Source: Nitrosomonadales bacterium (GTDB taxonomy: Bacteria > Pseudomonadota > Gammaproteobacteria > Burkholderiales > Gallionellaceae). From it: a stretch of 64,000 nucleotides of DNA. Below the pieces are notes generated by a model. That model made no database searches. It was not told where the DNA came from and saw only the letters and a program-made list of their open reading frames with translations. Positions 8,720 through 18,136 of the stretch are shown piece after piece (positions within the stretch are counted from its first letter, which is position 1; every line of letters starts with the position of its first letter). The translations under genes and the position numbers were made by a program. Location: NCBI GenBank assembly GCA_023259065.1, contig JAHFQY010000002.1, positions 54,930 through 118,929 on the forward strand. The letters run 5' to 3'.

Positions 8720-9967
8720 TTAAGCACCGTAGACCGGAAATTTCGCAGTCAGCTTCGTCACGTCAGCCACCACGCGCGCGATCACGACATCATCGTTAGG
8801 CGCATCCAGTACGTCGGCAATCAGGTTGGCCAGTTTTTCCGCTTCCAGCTCGGTAAAGCCGCGCGTGGTCATGGCCGGTGAACCGATGCGGATGCCGCTG
8901 GTGACGAATGGCTTCTCCGGATCGTTGGGGATGGCGTTCTTGTTCACGGTGATGTGAGCGCGGCCCAGGGCGGCCTCAGCATCCTTGCCGGTGAGCTTCT
9001 TGGCGCGCAGATCCACCAGGAACACGTGGCTGTCGGTGCGGCCGGACACGATGCGCACGCCGCGCTCGGTCAGTACCTTGGCCATCACGCGTGCATTGTC
9101 CACCACCTGGCGCTGGTAAGCCTTGAATTCAGGGCTGGCCGCTTCCTTGAATGCCACCGCCTTGGCGGCGATCACGTGCATCAGCGGGCCGCCTTGCAGC
9201 GATGGGAAGATGGCGGAATTGAGCGCCTTCTCGTGTTCGGCTTTTGCCAGAATCAGGCCGCCGCGCGGGCCGCGCAGGGTCTTGTGGGTGGTGGTGGTCA
9301 CGAAGTCGGCGATGCCCACCGGTGAAGGGTAGTAGCCGGCGGCAATCAGGCCGGCGTAGTGCGCCATGTCCACAAACAGGTAAGCGCCGACGCTGTCGGC
9401 AATGTGACGGAAGCGCTTCCAGTCGATCACCAGCGCATAGGCGGAAGCACCGGCCACGATCATCTTGGGCTTGTGCTCGTTGGCCAGCTTCTGCACCGCG
9501 TCGTAGTCGATCTCTTCCTTGTCGTTCAGCCCGTAGGTAATGGCGTTGTACAACTTGCCGCTGATGTTTACCGAAGCGCCGTGAGTGAGGTGGCCGCCGT
9601 GCGCCAGCGACATGCCGAGTATGGTGTCGCCGGGCTTGAGCACCGAGGTATATACCGCCTGGTTGGCCTGCGAACCGGAATGCGGCTGCACGTTGGCGTA
9701 TTCCGCGCCGAACAGCGCCTTTGCGCGGTCGATTGCCAGCTGCTCGGCCATATCCACATATTCGCAGCCGCCGTAGTAGCGCTTGCCGGGATAGCCCTCG
9801 GCGTACTTGTTGGTGAGCTGGCTACCCTGCGCCTCCATCACCGCCGGGCTGGCGTAGTTTTCCGAGGCGATCAGTTCGATATGATCTTCCTGGCGGCTGT
9901 TTTCTTTCTGGATTGCATCCCACAAATCGGGATCAACGACGGCGAGGGTGTTTTTGCGTGAGAACAT
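8720..9967 (-). CDS. glyA: Serine hydroxymethyltransferase
   Basis: A 415-residue PLP enzyme that interconverts serine and glycine and charges tetrahydrofolate. Seen: [31 protein letters not shown], and the PLP-lysine motif [14 protein letters not shown]. The start at 9967 is preceded by GGAAGG and matches the family (MFSRKNTL...VDPDLW); an in-frame extension of 15 codons is rejected. Its product supplies one-carbon units, and it is followed by nrdR and the riboflavin genes. Confidence 0.97.
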   Translation of the reverse strand: MFSRKNTLAVVDPDLWDAIQKENSRQEDHIELIASENYASPAVMEAQGSQLTNKYAEGYPGKRYYGGCEYVDMAEQLAIDRAKALFGAEYANVQPHSGSQANQAVYTSVLKPGDTILGMSLAHGGHLTHGASVNISGKLYNAITYGLNDKEEIDYDAVQKLANEHKPKMIVAGASAYALVIDWKRFRHIADSVGAYLFVDMAHYAGLIAAGYYPSPVGIADFVTTTTHKTLRGPRGGLILAKAEHEKALNSAIFPSLQGGPLMHVIAAKAVAFKEAASPEFKAYQRQVVDNARVMAKVLTERGVRIVSGRTDSHVFLVDLRAKKLTGKDAEAALGRAHITVNKNAIPNDPEKPFVTSGIRIGSPAMTTRGFTELEAEKLANLIADVLDAPNDDVVIARVVADVTKLTAKFPVYGA

Positions 9968-10054
9968 GGCGAGCCTTCCGGGGTGTAAACAAGAAAGCGC
10001 GTATTTTAACACGTCGACCGCCCAAAATCAGGGCGCCGAAACGCGGCTGCCGGA

Positions 10055-10543
10055 TCAGGCCGGCGGCGGGTATTTCTGCACTATCCTGTCCGGCACCTCG
10101 CCCTTGCCGGCCAGCGCCAGCGCACTGGCCTCCAGCACCACGGTCACCATCACGGCAAGCAGCGTGGGCAGCACCGCAATGCGCGTCAGCGCGGTGAGCA
10201 GAATGTGTTTCATGTGGGCATCGTTTGATGCCAGGCTTAGCAGCCAGGCCAGCAGCATGAGCCCCGCCGTCACCGCATATCCCAGCATCAGCCACTGCCC
10301 GTGGCGCAAGGCCAGCTTCCAGTGCGCGTCGACAAACCAGACGCTGGCCTTGCGGCTGCGCACATAGATCACCGCGATCACCAGCAGCGAGCAGGCCAGC
10401 GGCAGCAACAGGGCATACAGCCCGATGTTCAGCACGATCGCGGCCGGCGTCAGCAGCAGGTCGAAAAAGAAAATGCCCGTCACAAACAGGTTGTGCGGCA
10501 CCTGCGCCTGCTTGATTTCCGTGTCGCCTACCTGAAAGATCAT
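10055..10543 (-). CDS. Conserved membrane protein of unknown function
   Basis: A 162-residue protein with about four hydrophobic segments (near 17-40, 40-58, 80-105, 115-140) and a short soluble C terminus ending VQKYPPPA. The start at 10543 leaves 2 bp to the pmbA stop, so it is probably co-translated with pmbA. No catalytic motif is recognisable. Confidence 0.65.
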   Translation of the reverse strand: MIFQVGDTEIKQAQVPHNLFVTGIFFFDLLLTPAAIVLNIGLYALLLPLACSLLVIAVIYVRSRKASVWFVDAHWKLALRHGQWLMLGYAVTAGLMLLAWLLSLASNDAHMKHILLTALTRIAVLPTLLAVMVTVVLEASALALAGKGEVPDRIVQKYPPPA

Positions 10544-10545
10544 TA

Positions 10546-11901
10546 TTATTGCCCCGCCACCATCATGTTCTCGATCAGGATAGAGCCGCATTGGCGCGAG
10601 CCCTGCACCAGCACGTCATTGCCCACCGCCAGTATCTGCTTGTACATATCCTTGAGGTTGCCGGCGATGGTGATTTCTTCCACCGGATACTGGATCACGC
10701 CGTTTTCCACCCAGAAGCCCGCCGCCCCGCGCGAATAATCGCCGGTAACCGAGTTGACGCCGTGCCCGAGCAGCTCGGTGACCAGCAGGCCGCGCCCCAT
10801 TTTCTGCAGCAGCCCGGCCAGATCGAGATCGCCCGGCTGCACGATGAGGTTGTGGTTGCCGCCGGCATTGCCGGTGGAGCGCATGCCCAGTTTGCGCGCG
10901 GCATAGCTGCCGAGGAAGTAGCCCTGCAGCACGCCGCCCTCGACGATGGCGCGGCGCTGCGTCTTCACGCCCTCGTCATCAAAGGCACTGCTGGCCAGCC
11001 CCTTGCGGATATCGGGCACATCGTCAATGTGGATATGGGATGAAAACACTTGCTTGCCCAATTGATCGAGCAGGAAGGAAGACTTGCGGTACAGGCTGCC
11101 GCCGCTCACCGCGCCCACGAAATGCCCGATCAGGCTGGCGGCAATCGGCGCCTCGAACAGCACCGGCACCTGCATGGTGGCGAGCTTGCGCCCGTCCAGG
11201 CGGCGCACGGTGCGCTCGGCGGCAATGCGCCCCACCTCGCCTGCCGACAGCAGATCGGCAGGATCGCGCGCCTCGCCGTACCAGTAGTCGCGCTGCATGC
11301 TGGAATCCTTGCCGGCAATCACGGCGCAACTCAGGCTGTGGCGCGAGGTGGGATAGCCGCCGACGAAGCCCAGGCTGTTGGCGTACACAAACTGCGCCTC
11401 GTGCACGTTTACCGTTGCACCTTCGGAATTGTTGATGCGCTTGTCGGCGGCAAACGCGGCCTGCTCGCACTCGCGCGCCAGCGCGATGGCGCCGTCCACG
11501 TCTATCATCCACGGGTGATACAGGTCCAGGTCGGGAAACTCGCTGGCCAGCATGTCGGCATCCGGCAGGCCGGCGCAATCATCACTGGCGGTGTAGCGCG
11601 CGATGTTCAGCGCCGCATCCACGGTATCGCGCACCGCCTGCGGGGAAAAGTCGGAAGTGCTGGCGCTGCCGCGCTGCTGGCCGATATACACGGTAATGCC
11701 CAGGCCCTTGTCGCGGTTGTACTCTATGGTCTCCACCTCGCCTTGGCGCACGCTCACCGCCTGCCCGAAACCGTCCGACACCTCCGCTGCGCAGGCCGAT
11801 GCGCCCTGCTTGCGCGCATATTGAATCAAGTCCTGGGCAAGCTGGCGCAGGGTGTCTGCGGAGTGGGAAAAACGGGATTCTGTCGGGATTTTCGGGTTCA
11901 T
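10546..11901 (-). CDS. pmbA: Metalloprotease subunit PmbA (TldE)
   Basis: A 451-residue member of the TldD/PmbA family, which as a TldD/TldE pair trims peptides such as microcin B17 and CcdA. Hallmarks are the C-terminal GHGVNSVTGDYSRGAAGFWVENG region (cited in parts) and PVEEITIAGNL. PmbA lacks the zinc site carried by TldD. ATG at 11901 is preferred over a TTG 6 codons upstream. It is divergent from darP, the same neighbour as in many proteobacteria. Confidence 0.93.
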   Translation of the reverse strand: MNPKIPTESRFSHSADTLRQLAQDLIQYARKQGASACAAEVSDGFGQAVSVRQGEVETIEYNRDKGLGITVYIGQQRGSASTSDFSPQAVRDTVDAALNIARYTASDDCAGLPDADMLASEFPDLDLYHPWMIDVDGAIALARECEQAAFAADKRINNSEGATVNVHEAQFVYANSLGFVGGYPTSRHSLSCAVIAGKDSSMQRDYWYGEARDPADLLSAGEVGRIAAERTVRRLDGRKLATMQVPVLFEAPIAASLIGHFVGAVSGGSLYRKSSFLLDQLGKQVFSSHIHIDDVPDIRKGLASSAFDDEGVKTQRRAIVEGGVLQGYFLGSYAARKLGMRSTGNAGGNHNLIVQPGDLDLAGLLQKMGRGLLVTELLGHGVNSVTGDYSRGAAGFWVENGVIQYPVEEITIAGNLKDMYKQILAVGNDVLVQGSRQCGSILIENMMVAGQ

Positions 11902-12102
11902 AGTTGGGAAATTCAGCAAAACGGATACGCGGAAGGCGCTATCATATCAACATCTGAACGGTCATGACGGGTCGCCCTGAAGTCCGCAACATCGATCCGC
12001 CAAGCCCGTTCCCCCTCTCCCCTGCCCTAACTCCCGCGAGCGGGCGAGGGAGATAAAGTCTCGCTACGCGAGTTTTACGTTATATATATTTACCGGCACG
12101 CC
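11902..12102. other. Divergent intergenic region between pmbA and darP
   Basis: This 201-bp gap must hold promoters for both directions. It contains a GC-rich partial repeat near 12010-12052 (CCCTCTCCC... and GCGAGGGAGA in inverted orientation), a small palindrome CTCGCTACGCGAG near 12060, and an AT-rich TTATATATATT stretch near 12081 close to darP. No clean promoter hexamer pair could be fixed by eye. Confidence 0.35.
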
Positions 12103-12768
12103 ATGAATCAACACCACGAAGACGACGAACATTCAGTCGAGGTCATCCAGGTTTATCCCGAGGGAAAACCCAAGCCGCGACCTGCAGACGACAAGCCCGA
12201 CGCGGCAGCCAGAGGCAAGAACAAGCGCCTGAGCAAAAGCAATGTCGGCCCCGCCGACGATGAAGACGAAGAGGAACTGCCCCCCAGCAAGACCAAGATC
12301 AAGAAGCAGATGCACGATCTGCAGGATCTCGGCGAGCAACTGGTCGCACTCAGCAAGGAGCATCTGGCCGAGCTGGACATCCCCGAAAATCTGCGCGATG
12401 CCATCCGCGAGGTGAAGCGCATCAACAAATTCGGCGCCATCCGCCGCCAGATGCAATTTATCGGCCGCCTGATGCGCGACATAGACCCCGCGCCCATCCA
12501 GGAAAAACTGAATGCATGGAACGGCACCTCGCGCCAGCACGTGGCCTGGCTGCACCAGGTGGAGCGCTGGCGCGACCGCCTGCTGGATGACCCGGAGGCG
12601 CTGACCGAGCTGCTGGAGACCTACCCCAACGCCGATGCCCAGCATCTGCGCACGCTGGTGCGCAATGCCATCAAGGAAAAAGAACTGGGCAAGCCGCCAA
12701 AAAACTATCGCGAGATATTCCAGGTGCTGCGCGACATGATTCCGGAAGAGTCGCTCGCACACCCCTGA
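12103..12768 (+). CDS. darP: Ribosome biogenesis factor DarP (YjgA, DUF615)
   Basis: A 221-residue protein. Residues 1-65 are a charged, low-complexity tail with an acidic DDEDEEE run. The DUF615 domain (66-215) includes PPSKTKIKKQMHDLQDLGEQL, IRRQMQFIGRLMRDID and GKPPKNYREIFQVLR. DarP/YjgA acts in maturation of the 50S subunit in E. coli. The acidic N-terminal extension is longer than in E. coli. Confidence 0.92.
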   Translation: MNQHHEDDEHSVEVIQVYPEGKPKPRPADDKPDAAARGKNKRLSKSNVGPADDEDEEELPPSKTKIKKQMHDLQDLGEQLVALSKEHLAELDIPENLRDAIREVKRINKFGAIRRQMQFIGRLMRDIDPAPIQEKLNAWNGTSRQHVAWLHQVERWRDRLLDDPEALTELLETYPNADAQHLRTLVRNAIKEKELGKPPKNYREIFQVLRDMIPEESLAHP

Positions 12769-12797
12769 GGACTGACAAAAAATTTGAGCCTCCCGCA

Positions 12798-12885
12798 CCT
12801 TGCAGGTCGGGTTAGCTCGAAGAGCGTAAGCCGACACCTTGTGGAGCTATCGTCGGGTTACGCTACGCTAACCCGACCTGCAAGG
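12798..12885. repeat. REP-type inverted pair (GTCGGGTTAGC family)
   Basis: The arms 12798-12816 and 12867-12885 are perfect 19-bp inverted copies (CCTTGCAGGTCGGGTTAGC and its complement). Each arm is itself part of a smaller stem-loop of the form GGTCGGGTTAGC...GTAACCCGAC. It is the same family as the repeats at 22782-22864 and 23548-23577 beside the RAYT transposase gene. It lies between darP and the esterase gene. Confidence 0.75.
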
Positions 12886-12919
12886 CTGCCATACCAGCCA
12901 CCATTGAACCTGTAAAACC

Positions 12920-13594
12920 ATGCAAGCAATGACCAACACCCTGCCCCACATCACTCTCGAACGCGGCAAAGCCCCCAGCCACAGCATCATCTGGCTGCAC
13001 GGGCTGGGCGCGGATGGCGAGGACTTTGTCTCCATCGCCGAGGAAATGAATCTGCCCGTGGCGGTGCGCTATATTTTTCCGCATGCCCCCAAGCAGGCTG
13101 TCACCATCAATGGCGGCTTTGTCATGCGCGCCTGGTATGACATCGCATCCCCCGACATAGCCGCACAGCAGGATGCTGCAGGCATCCGCGCCTCGCAGGT
13201 GGAAATCGAAAAATTGATCGAACAGGAAACCTTGCGCGGCGTTGCACGGGAAAACATCATCCTCGCCGGCTTTTCTCAGGGTGGCGCCATCGCCCTGCAC
13301 ACCGGCTTGCGCCATCCCGGGCGGCTGGGCGGCATCATTGCCCTCTCCACCTATTTGCCGCTGGCCGACACCCTGTCACAGGAAGTCAGCCTGAGCGCAA
13401 AAAACACACCCATATTTTTTGCGCACGGCCGCACCGACCCGGTCGTACCCTACTCGTTGGGGAAATTGTCTGCGGACAAACTGCAGCAGCACGGCCACAG
13501 CGTGGAGTGGCATGAATATGCCATGCCGCATTCGGTGTGCATGGATGAGGTGCGCGATATCGAGCGCTGGCTCACCCGCATCATGACTGCCTAG
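12920..13594 (+). CDS. Carboxylesterase/phospholipase, alpha/beta hydrolase
   Basis: A 224-residue cytosolic serine hydrolase of the carboxylesterase 2 / acyl-protein thioesterase family. The N-terminal SIIWLHGLGADGEDF supplies the oxyanion region, GFSQGG near 117 the nucleophile Ser, GRTDPVVPY near 172 the Asp, and MPHSVCMDE near 205 the His. A second ATG three codons in (12929) is an equally good start. The natural substrate is unknown. Confidence 0.88.
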   Translation: MQAMTNTLPHITLERGKAPSHSIIWLHGLGADGEDFVSIAEEMNLPVAVRYIFPHAPKQAVTINGGFVMRAWYDIASPDIAAQQDAAGIRASQVEIEKLIEQETLRGVARENIILAGFSQGGAIALHTGLRHPGRLGGIIALSTYLPLADTLSQEVSLSAKNTPIFFAHGRTDPVVPYSLGKLSADKLQQHGHSVEWHEYAMPHSVCMDEVRDIERWLTRIMTA

Positions 13595-13614
13595 TCATGC
13601 ATGTTGCATGAGGG

Positions 13615-13787
13615 CTAGTGTAGTGCTTCGTTCTTTCTGGAGCTTATCTTTTGCGTAAAACTGCAGGTAGGATGGGTGGAGCGTAGCGATACCCATCAAT
13701 TGCACGTAACAACGATGGGTATCGCAAAAGACGCTCAACCATCCTACATTTTCCATAAGCATCATCAATTGCCAAGCACTACACTAG
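13615..13787. repeat. Nested inverted repeat with 14-bp perfect ends and REP-like core
   Basis: Outer arms 13615-13628 (CTAGTGTAGTGCTT) and 13774-13787 are perfect inverted copies. Inside is an inner inverted pair 13667-13677 (GTAGGATGGGT) and 13737-13747, with a further GATACCCATC / GATGGGTATC pair between them. The element lies between two convergent genes, and the stop codon of the PilZ-like gene (13784-13786) is made by its right end. The long transcript hairpin could also end transcription from both sides. Confidence 0.6.
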
Positions 13788-15319
13788 TACGCCTCTTCGC
13801 TGGTGTCCTGCTCCATCATGCGGTAGCGCGTAAGGTCAAAGTCTTCGCCCTTCTCCACCAGCGCCAGGGGCAGCAGCAAATAGATTTTTTCATCTATCTT
13901 CATGGTTGGCCTGCGCGAGCCGGAATAGGTGTCCGCCTGCATCAGCACCAGGCCTTCGCCGCTCTGCATCTCCGGGTTACCCAGGAACAATGCCGAATGC
14001 ACGCCATCGTGCCGGATGCCGTCGTTATCATGCAGCACCACCCCGCGCACCTTGCTGGACAACATCTCGATGCCCACATGCAGGTTTTGCTGCGCATCGC
14101 GGCTGAGACGGCGCACGATACCGGCTCCCCAGTGCATCACCTGATCCGGCTGCAGCCCGACCAGCGCGCCGATCTTCACGTTGCTGGCGCGGCCCGCAGG
14201 CAGCACACAGCGGAATCCGGTTGCGCTGATGTCTTCCACCTCCCAGGTTTCACTGGGGGTGAGGTCCAGATAAAAATCCACTGCGGTTTGTTCAATCACC
14301 TTGGAGAAACCGTTCGCCACATTCACGTTCACCTTGATCTTGCGGCGCGTATGGCGGCGCACCGGCAGCGGTGCGTTGCAGCAGGCCGACAGCTGGCGCG
14401 CCACCTCGCTCACCATGTCCGCACTGTAAGCCGCGCCCATGTTCAGCTCTTCCGGCACCAGATGTTTCCCCAGTGTGCGCAGCATGTCATCAAACAGCTT
14501 GGGGGCGCCGCCGACACTGGCGAAACGCATGCTAGTCGGGTACATGGTGCCCGCCTCTTTCACGCGCGTGGGGGCACTGGGGTGGGTCAGGTCAAATGAG
14601 AACAGGCTGTCAGCCGCGCACTGCTTGTCGATCACAAACGATTTGCTCATGTGCGTGATCAAACGCTTGGCGATATGCAGATCCAGCGGCCTGAACGAGC
14701 CCACGCCGGCGGTGTACCACATCAGCAAACTGGCAAACAGATTGTGTATGGAGGCAGCCTCGCCCGGCCCGGCGTAAACGGCCTGCATCTCGTCCAGGCA
14801 CTGGTGTTTTTCCGCCTCTGCATAAAACCCGGCCAGATGCTCCCACAGCTGCGGGTCTATCGGGGCATAGCGCACCGCGGCGCATTCCAGCCTGCCCGAT
14901 ACGGCATAGATGCCGCGCGCAACGATCAGCGGCAGGAACGACTTGATGCCCGAGCTGCCCTTGTCGCCATTGCGTATTCCATTCAGCAGGTTCAGGTAGC
15001 CCAGCTCGCTGAAAGTGAAATAAATATTCATCGCACCCCACTGGCGGTTTTCCTGAAAGGCTGCCGGCGGGGTGGCGGCGAAATAGCTGTGGGTTATTTT
15101 GCGCAGATAGGGATGCGCCGCATCGTCGAGCAGGCGCAGCACGGCATACTGGTGATCCAGGCGAAACTCGTTCTCGGGATCGATCAGCGCCTCGATCCAG
15201 TGCCCGATTTCCTGCAGCACCTCCACCGCATCTGTTTTGGGAAGACCATCCAGCAACTGCTGGGCTGATTTCAAATTGGCCAGGGGGTGATCCGACTTGT
15301 TACTGAAAAAACCCAACAT
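13784..15319 (-). CDS. Large protein with C-terminal PilZ-like domain
   Basis: A 511-residue soluble protein. Residues 1-330 look alpha-helical and are not recognised. From about 335, RRHTRRK followed about 45 residues later by DISATG matches the RxxxR and D/NxSxxG signatures of PilZ c-di-GMP-binding domains, and the tail LHVGIEML fits the last PilZ strand. No signal peptide or membrane segment is seen. Binding of c-di-GMP is inferred from the motifs only. It stands alone between a repeat element and a 333-bp gap. Confidence 0.6.
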   Translation of the reverse strand: MLGFFSNKSDHPLANLKSAQQLLDGLPKTDAVEVLQEIGHWIEALIDPENEFRLDHQYAVLRLLDDAAHPYLRKITHSYFAATPPAAFQENRQWGAMNIYFTFSELGYLNLLNGIRNGDKGSSGIKSFLPLIVARGIYAVSGRLECAAVRYAPIDPQLWEHLAGFYAEAEKHQCLDEMQAVYAGPGEAASIHNLFASLLMWYTAGVGSFRPLDLHIAKRLITHMSKSFVIDKQCAADSLFSFDLTHPSAPTRVKEAGTMYPTSMRFASVGGAPKLFDDMLRTLGKHLVPEELNMGAAYSADMVSEVARQLSACCNAPLPVRRHTRRKIKVNVNVANGFSKVIEQTAVDFYLDLTPSETWEVEDISATGFRCVLPAGRASNVKIGALVGLQPDQVMHWGAGIVRRLSRDAQQNLHVGIEMLSSKVRGVVLHDNDGIRHDGVHSALFLGNPEMQSGEGLVLMQADTYSGSRRPTMKIDEKIYLLLPLALVEKGEDFDLTRYRMMEQDTSEEAY

Positions 15320-15652
15320 AAATCACTCCACGCGCTCTCGACGCCCATCATAGTGGTTGATATATAAACACAAATTATTCATGCTTGCCATATGCCAAAA
15401 TGACTATATGAGGATTACATAATCTATTACAGCAGCTCCCTGTTTGGTAAATTTCTTCTTTCAGTTCAATACACATTTTCAAAGTTAGGAATGGTAATGC
15501 TTCAAACCCCCTCTACCTCCCCCTTGTCAGGGGGAGAATCGCCCCGCTCCTCCCCTGACAAGGGGAGGCTGGGAGGGGTTTGCGAGAGGCTGATCAGTAA
15601 ATTGTCATAAATTGTGTAAAGCTCAATAAAATATTACTCATAAATTTTCAGC
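15320..15652. other. 333-bp intergenic region holding a palindromic repeat
   Basis: It lies between the divergent PilZ-like gene and aat. Apart from the repeat at 15503-15582 it is AT-rich. The stretches near 15355-15400 and 15600-15650 (CAATAAAATATTACTCATAAATT) could hold promoters, but none can be fixed. No open frame resembling a gene is seen. Confidence 0.5.
15503..15582. repeat. CCTCCCC palindromic repeat, intergenic copy
   Basis: A two-arm palindrome. The left arm 15503-15536 runs from CAAACCCCCTCTACC to CAGGGGGAG, and the right arm 15547-15582 is its approximate inverted complement ending GGGAGGGGTTTG. Each arm is itself a stem-loop (CCTCCCC...GGGGAGG). The right arm closely matches the segment inserted in valS at 62663-62698. 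Confidence 0.7.
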
Positions 15653-16372
15653 ATGATCCCCTTCCTGCAGCGCGACAGCGCATTGCCCGCCGTTGAGCTT
15701 GCCATGCGCCAGCCCAACGGCCTGCTCGCCGCCGGCGCCGACCTCAGCCCGGCGCGCCTGCTCGACGCCTATCGCCACGGCATCTTCCCCTGGTTCAGCG
15801 CCGGCGATCCCATCCTGTGGTGGAGCCCGGACCCGCGCATGGTGCTGATCCCGCACGAGCTCAAGGTTTCGCACTCGCTGCGCAAAACCCTGCGCCGCGG
15901 CCACTACCAGCTGCGCACCGACACCGCCTTCGAGCAGGTCATGCGCGCCTGTGCCGCCCCGCGCGATGCTGAGGGCGGCACCTGGATACAGGAAGAAATG
16001 ATCCAGGCCTACCTGCACCTGCACCAGCTGGGCCACGCACACTCGATAGAAACCTGGATGCCGGCACAGCATGCAAACACCGGATTCGAGCTGGTGGGCG
16101 GGCTGTATGGCGTGAGCATAGGCCGCATGTTCTACGGCGAATCCATGTTCAGCCGCAGGACCGACGCCTCCAAGATCGCCCTCGCCCACCTGTGCAAACA
16201 ACTCGAACGCTGGAACTTCGGCATGATAGATTGTCAGATGAATACTTCGCATCTTGCCTCACTGGGCGCACGCGAAATTCCGCGCAAGCAGTTTCTCGCA
16301 CGCCTGCAAGAATTGATACACTATCCGGACATCGCTACAACATGGCGCTTCGATCATGACCTTATTGCGTGA
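15653..16372 (+). CDS. aat: Leucyl/phenylalanyl-tRNA-protein transferase
   Basis: A 239-residue cytosolic enzyme that adds Leu or Phe from tRNA to proteins with N-terminal Lys or Arg, marking them for ClpAP. Family motifs: [61 protein letters not shown] and [16 protein letters not shown]. It overlaps bpt by 17 bp. Confidence 0.96.
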   Translation: MIPFLQRDSALPAVELAMRQPNGLLAAGADLSPARLLDAYRHGIFPWFSAGDPILWWSPDPRMVLIPHELKVSHSLRKTLRRGHYQLRTDTAFEQVMRACAAPRDAEGGTWIQEEMIQAYLHLHQLGHAHSIETWMPAQHANTGFELVGGLYGVSIGRMFYGESMFSRRTDASKIALAHLCKQLERWNFGMIDCQMNTSHLASLGAREIPRKQFLARLQELIHYPDIATTWRFDHDLIA

Positions 16373-17084
16373 CATCCCGCTTTCGGCCCTGCAGTTTTAC
16401 CTGACTGCGCCCTACCCGTGCAGCTACCTGGAAGACCGCGAGGCGCGCTCGCAGGTCGCCATCCCCAGCTACCTGATCTCCACCCCGCAATACTCAGAGC
16501 TGGTGCGCCACGGCTTCCGCCGCAGCGGCACCTTCACCTACCGCCCGCGCTGCGACAGCTGCCGCGCCTGTGTACCGGCGCGCATCGAAATCAGCGCCTT
16601 CAAGCCCAACCGCACCCAGCGCCGCACTGCAAAAAAATACCAGCACATGCAGGCATCGCTGCACGGCCTGGAAGACAAGGCCGAATACTTTGAGCTGTAC
16701 CAGCGCTACCAGACCGCGCGCCACCGCGAAGGCGGCATGGACAACGACAGCCACGAGCAATACAGCAAATTCCTGCTGCAAAGCCATGTGGATTCCATGC
16801 TGGTGGAATTTCGCGAAGCGGGAGTACTGCGCATGGTGAGCATCATCGACGTGCTCGATGACGGCCTGTCCTCGGTGTACACCTTTTACGAGCCCGACCT
16901 GACCCAGGCCAGCTTCGGCACCTACAACGTGCTGTGGCAGATCGAGCTGTGCCGCAAACTGCAACTGCCTTACCTCTACCTCGGCTACTGGATCAGTGAA
17001 AGCCAGAAGATGGCGTACAAAGCCAACTTCAGACCGCTGCAGGGATTGGTGAATGATTGCTGGCAAGTTATTGCTGCGGAATAG
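16356..17084 (+). CDS. bpt: Aspartate/glutamate leucyltransferase (Bpt)
   Basis: A 242-residue aminoacyl-tRNA-protein transferase that adds Leu to N-terminal Asp or Glu. The cysteine cluster [15 protein letters not shown] near 21 and [14 protein letters not shown] near 65 is present, as are YFEPDL-like [14 protein letters not shown] and YLYLGYWI. It overlaps aat, so the two arms of the bacterial N-degron pathway are produced together. The next 3.6 kb changes character to small AT-rich genes. Confidence 0.93.
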   Translation: MTLLRDIPLSALQFYLTAPYPCSYLEDREARSQVAIPSYLISTPQYSELVRHGFRRSGTFTYRPRCDSCRACVPARIEISAFKPNRTQRRTAKKYQHMQASLHGLEDKAEYFELYQRYQTARHREGGMDNDSHEQYSKFLLQSHVDSMLVEFREAGVLRMVSIIDVLDDGLSSVYTFYEPDLTQASFGTYNVLWQIELCRKLQLPYLYLGYWISESQKMAYKANFRPLQGLVNDCWQVIAAE

Positions 17085-17356
17085 GCAATCCAAGAATTGA
17101 CTATCTCATACAGCCAGAAACAATTCGACTCTCCGTTACCCCATATCCCCGATCAACGAATACGAAGAAACAATTGGGCGGTGGTATCTTTGGTTGCTTT
17201 GCGCTCGCAAAATTTCAGGTTGTCCCAGAATGAGAACTCAGAAATATTATGCGTATAACATAATGAAAATTAGATAATTATTGACAATGCATTCTGACTT
17301 GGGCGACATTGCCGGCCTATGAAAATTTTTCTATTTTTAGTTATGCCTTTTAGCCT
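17085..17356. other. Left border of the cassette-like region
   Basis: The region is AT-rich compared with aat-bpt. It contains overlapping palindromes around 17246-17262 (ATTATG...CATAAT and TTAT-GCGT-ATAA), a TTGACA at 17281-17286 without a convincing -10 at normal spacing, and a degenerate attC-like pair GTATAAC (17253-17259) ... CTTGGGC (17298-17304). No gene is recognised. No integrase gene or clear attI is visible. Confidence 0.3.
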
Positions 17357-18064
17357 ATGGACACTCTGACTTACCCTCGCTTAATAAAACGTGTTCGCGC
17401 CGTACTTATCGACTCGCTACTTGTGCCGCTATCCGTTTTCGGCACTCTGCTCATCGGTAATGCCGTGGGTGTATCGAGTGGCGTCGGAAAGGCAATGCTA
17501 TTGCTCGCTCCGATATTCATTCTTGAGCCGGGGCTCGTTGCTCTTACGGGTGGTACGGTAGGTCACCATCTGCAGCGCATTCGTGTGGCAACCCTGGATG
17601 GAAAAGGAAACCTCAACATATTTGCGGCAACATTCCGTTTCGTCGTGAAATTTTTGCTGGGGTGGTTATCATTCATCGTGGTTCTAACAACCACCAAACA
17701 TCAGGCCGTACATGACCTGTTGGCCAGGTCTGTTGTAATTCATAAAGACATAACGGGCCTCCCTACCTTTGAGGTGCTGCATGAACGGCATGTCGAGATC
17801 CCTGCGTATGCTTATCCGCCGGCGTGGCGTCGAGTTCTGATTATTCTCGGTTACGCAATAGCAGCAACTATTTCCTTAGTCATAGCCACCGCAATCCTAT
17901 TCACCGAAGAATGTCTTGCGGGAAGTGCTTGCACCACGGCAGATAAACTATGGGAAATTGCTCTGAGCATCTCCTGGTTGCTCGGCCTCGGCTGGATTGC
18001 TGTGCGTGGGTGGAGTGGATTGCTATACGGATGCCGGAGACGTTCTCGTGAGATCGCAGCATAA
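17357..18064 (+). CDS. RDD family membrane protein
   Basis: A 235-residue protein. Residues 1-130 are an RDD domain: YPRLIKRVRAVLIDSL (with the Arg and Asp residues), then hydrophobic segments, GGTVGHHLQRIRVAT and KHQAVHDLLARSVVI. Two more membrane segments follow (about 160-185 and 205-225). RDD proteins are often transporters or accessory membrane proteins; no substrate can be given. Its stop lies in a GCATAACAATTCGTTC stretch that looks like the start of an attC site, so it may be the first cassette. Confidence 0.75.
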   Translation: MDTLTYPRLIKRVRAVLIDSLLVPLSVFGTLLIGNAVGVSSGVGKAMLLLAPIFILEPGLVALTGGTVGHHLQRIRVATLDGKGNLNIFAATFRFVVKFLLGWLSFIVVLTTTKHQAVHDLLARSVVIHKDITGLPTFEVLHERHVEIPAYAYPPAWRRVLIILGYAIAATISLVIATAILFTEECLAGSACTTADKLWEIALSISWLLGLGWIAVRGWSGLLYGCRRRSREIAA

Positions 18065-18132
18065 CAATTCGTTCGCTTCGCTTACTGGTGCTGCCCGCCT
18101 GCGACGTCCAGCCCCTCAACTCCTTAGCCGTC
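18059..18132 (+). repeat. Candidate attC site A (right half degenerate)
   Basis: GCATAACAATTCGTTC at 18059-18074 matches the usual left end of many attC sites and overlaps the stop codon of the RDD gene, as in integron cassettes. The right half (GCCCCTCAACTCCTTAGCC, ending near 18129) resembles an attC right arm but lacks the conserved GTT core. Confidence 0.4.
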
Positions 18133-18136
18133 TCAA

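Noticed and set aside
17100..17275. Degraded gene at the left edge of the cassette region
   Set aside because: Short frames exist in two phases, but none shows a recognisable domain, start and ribosome-binding site together.
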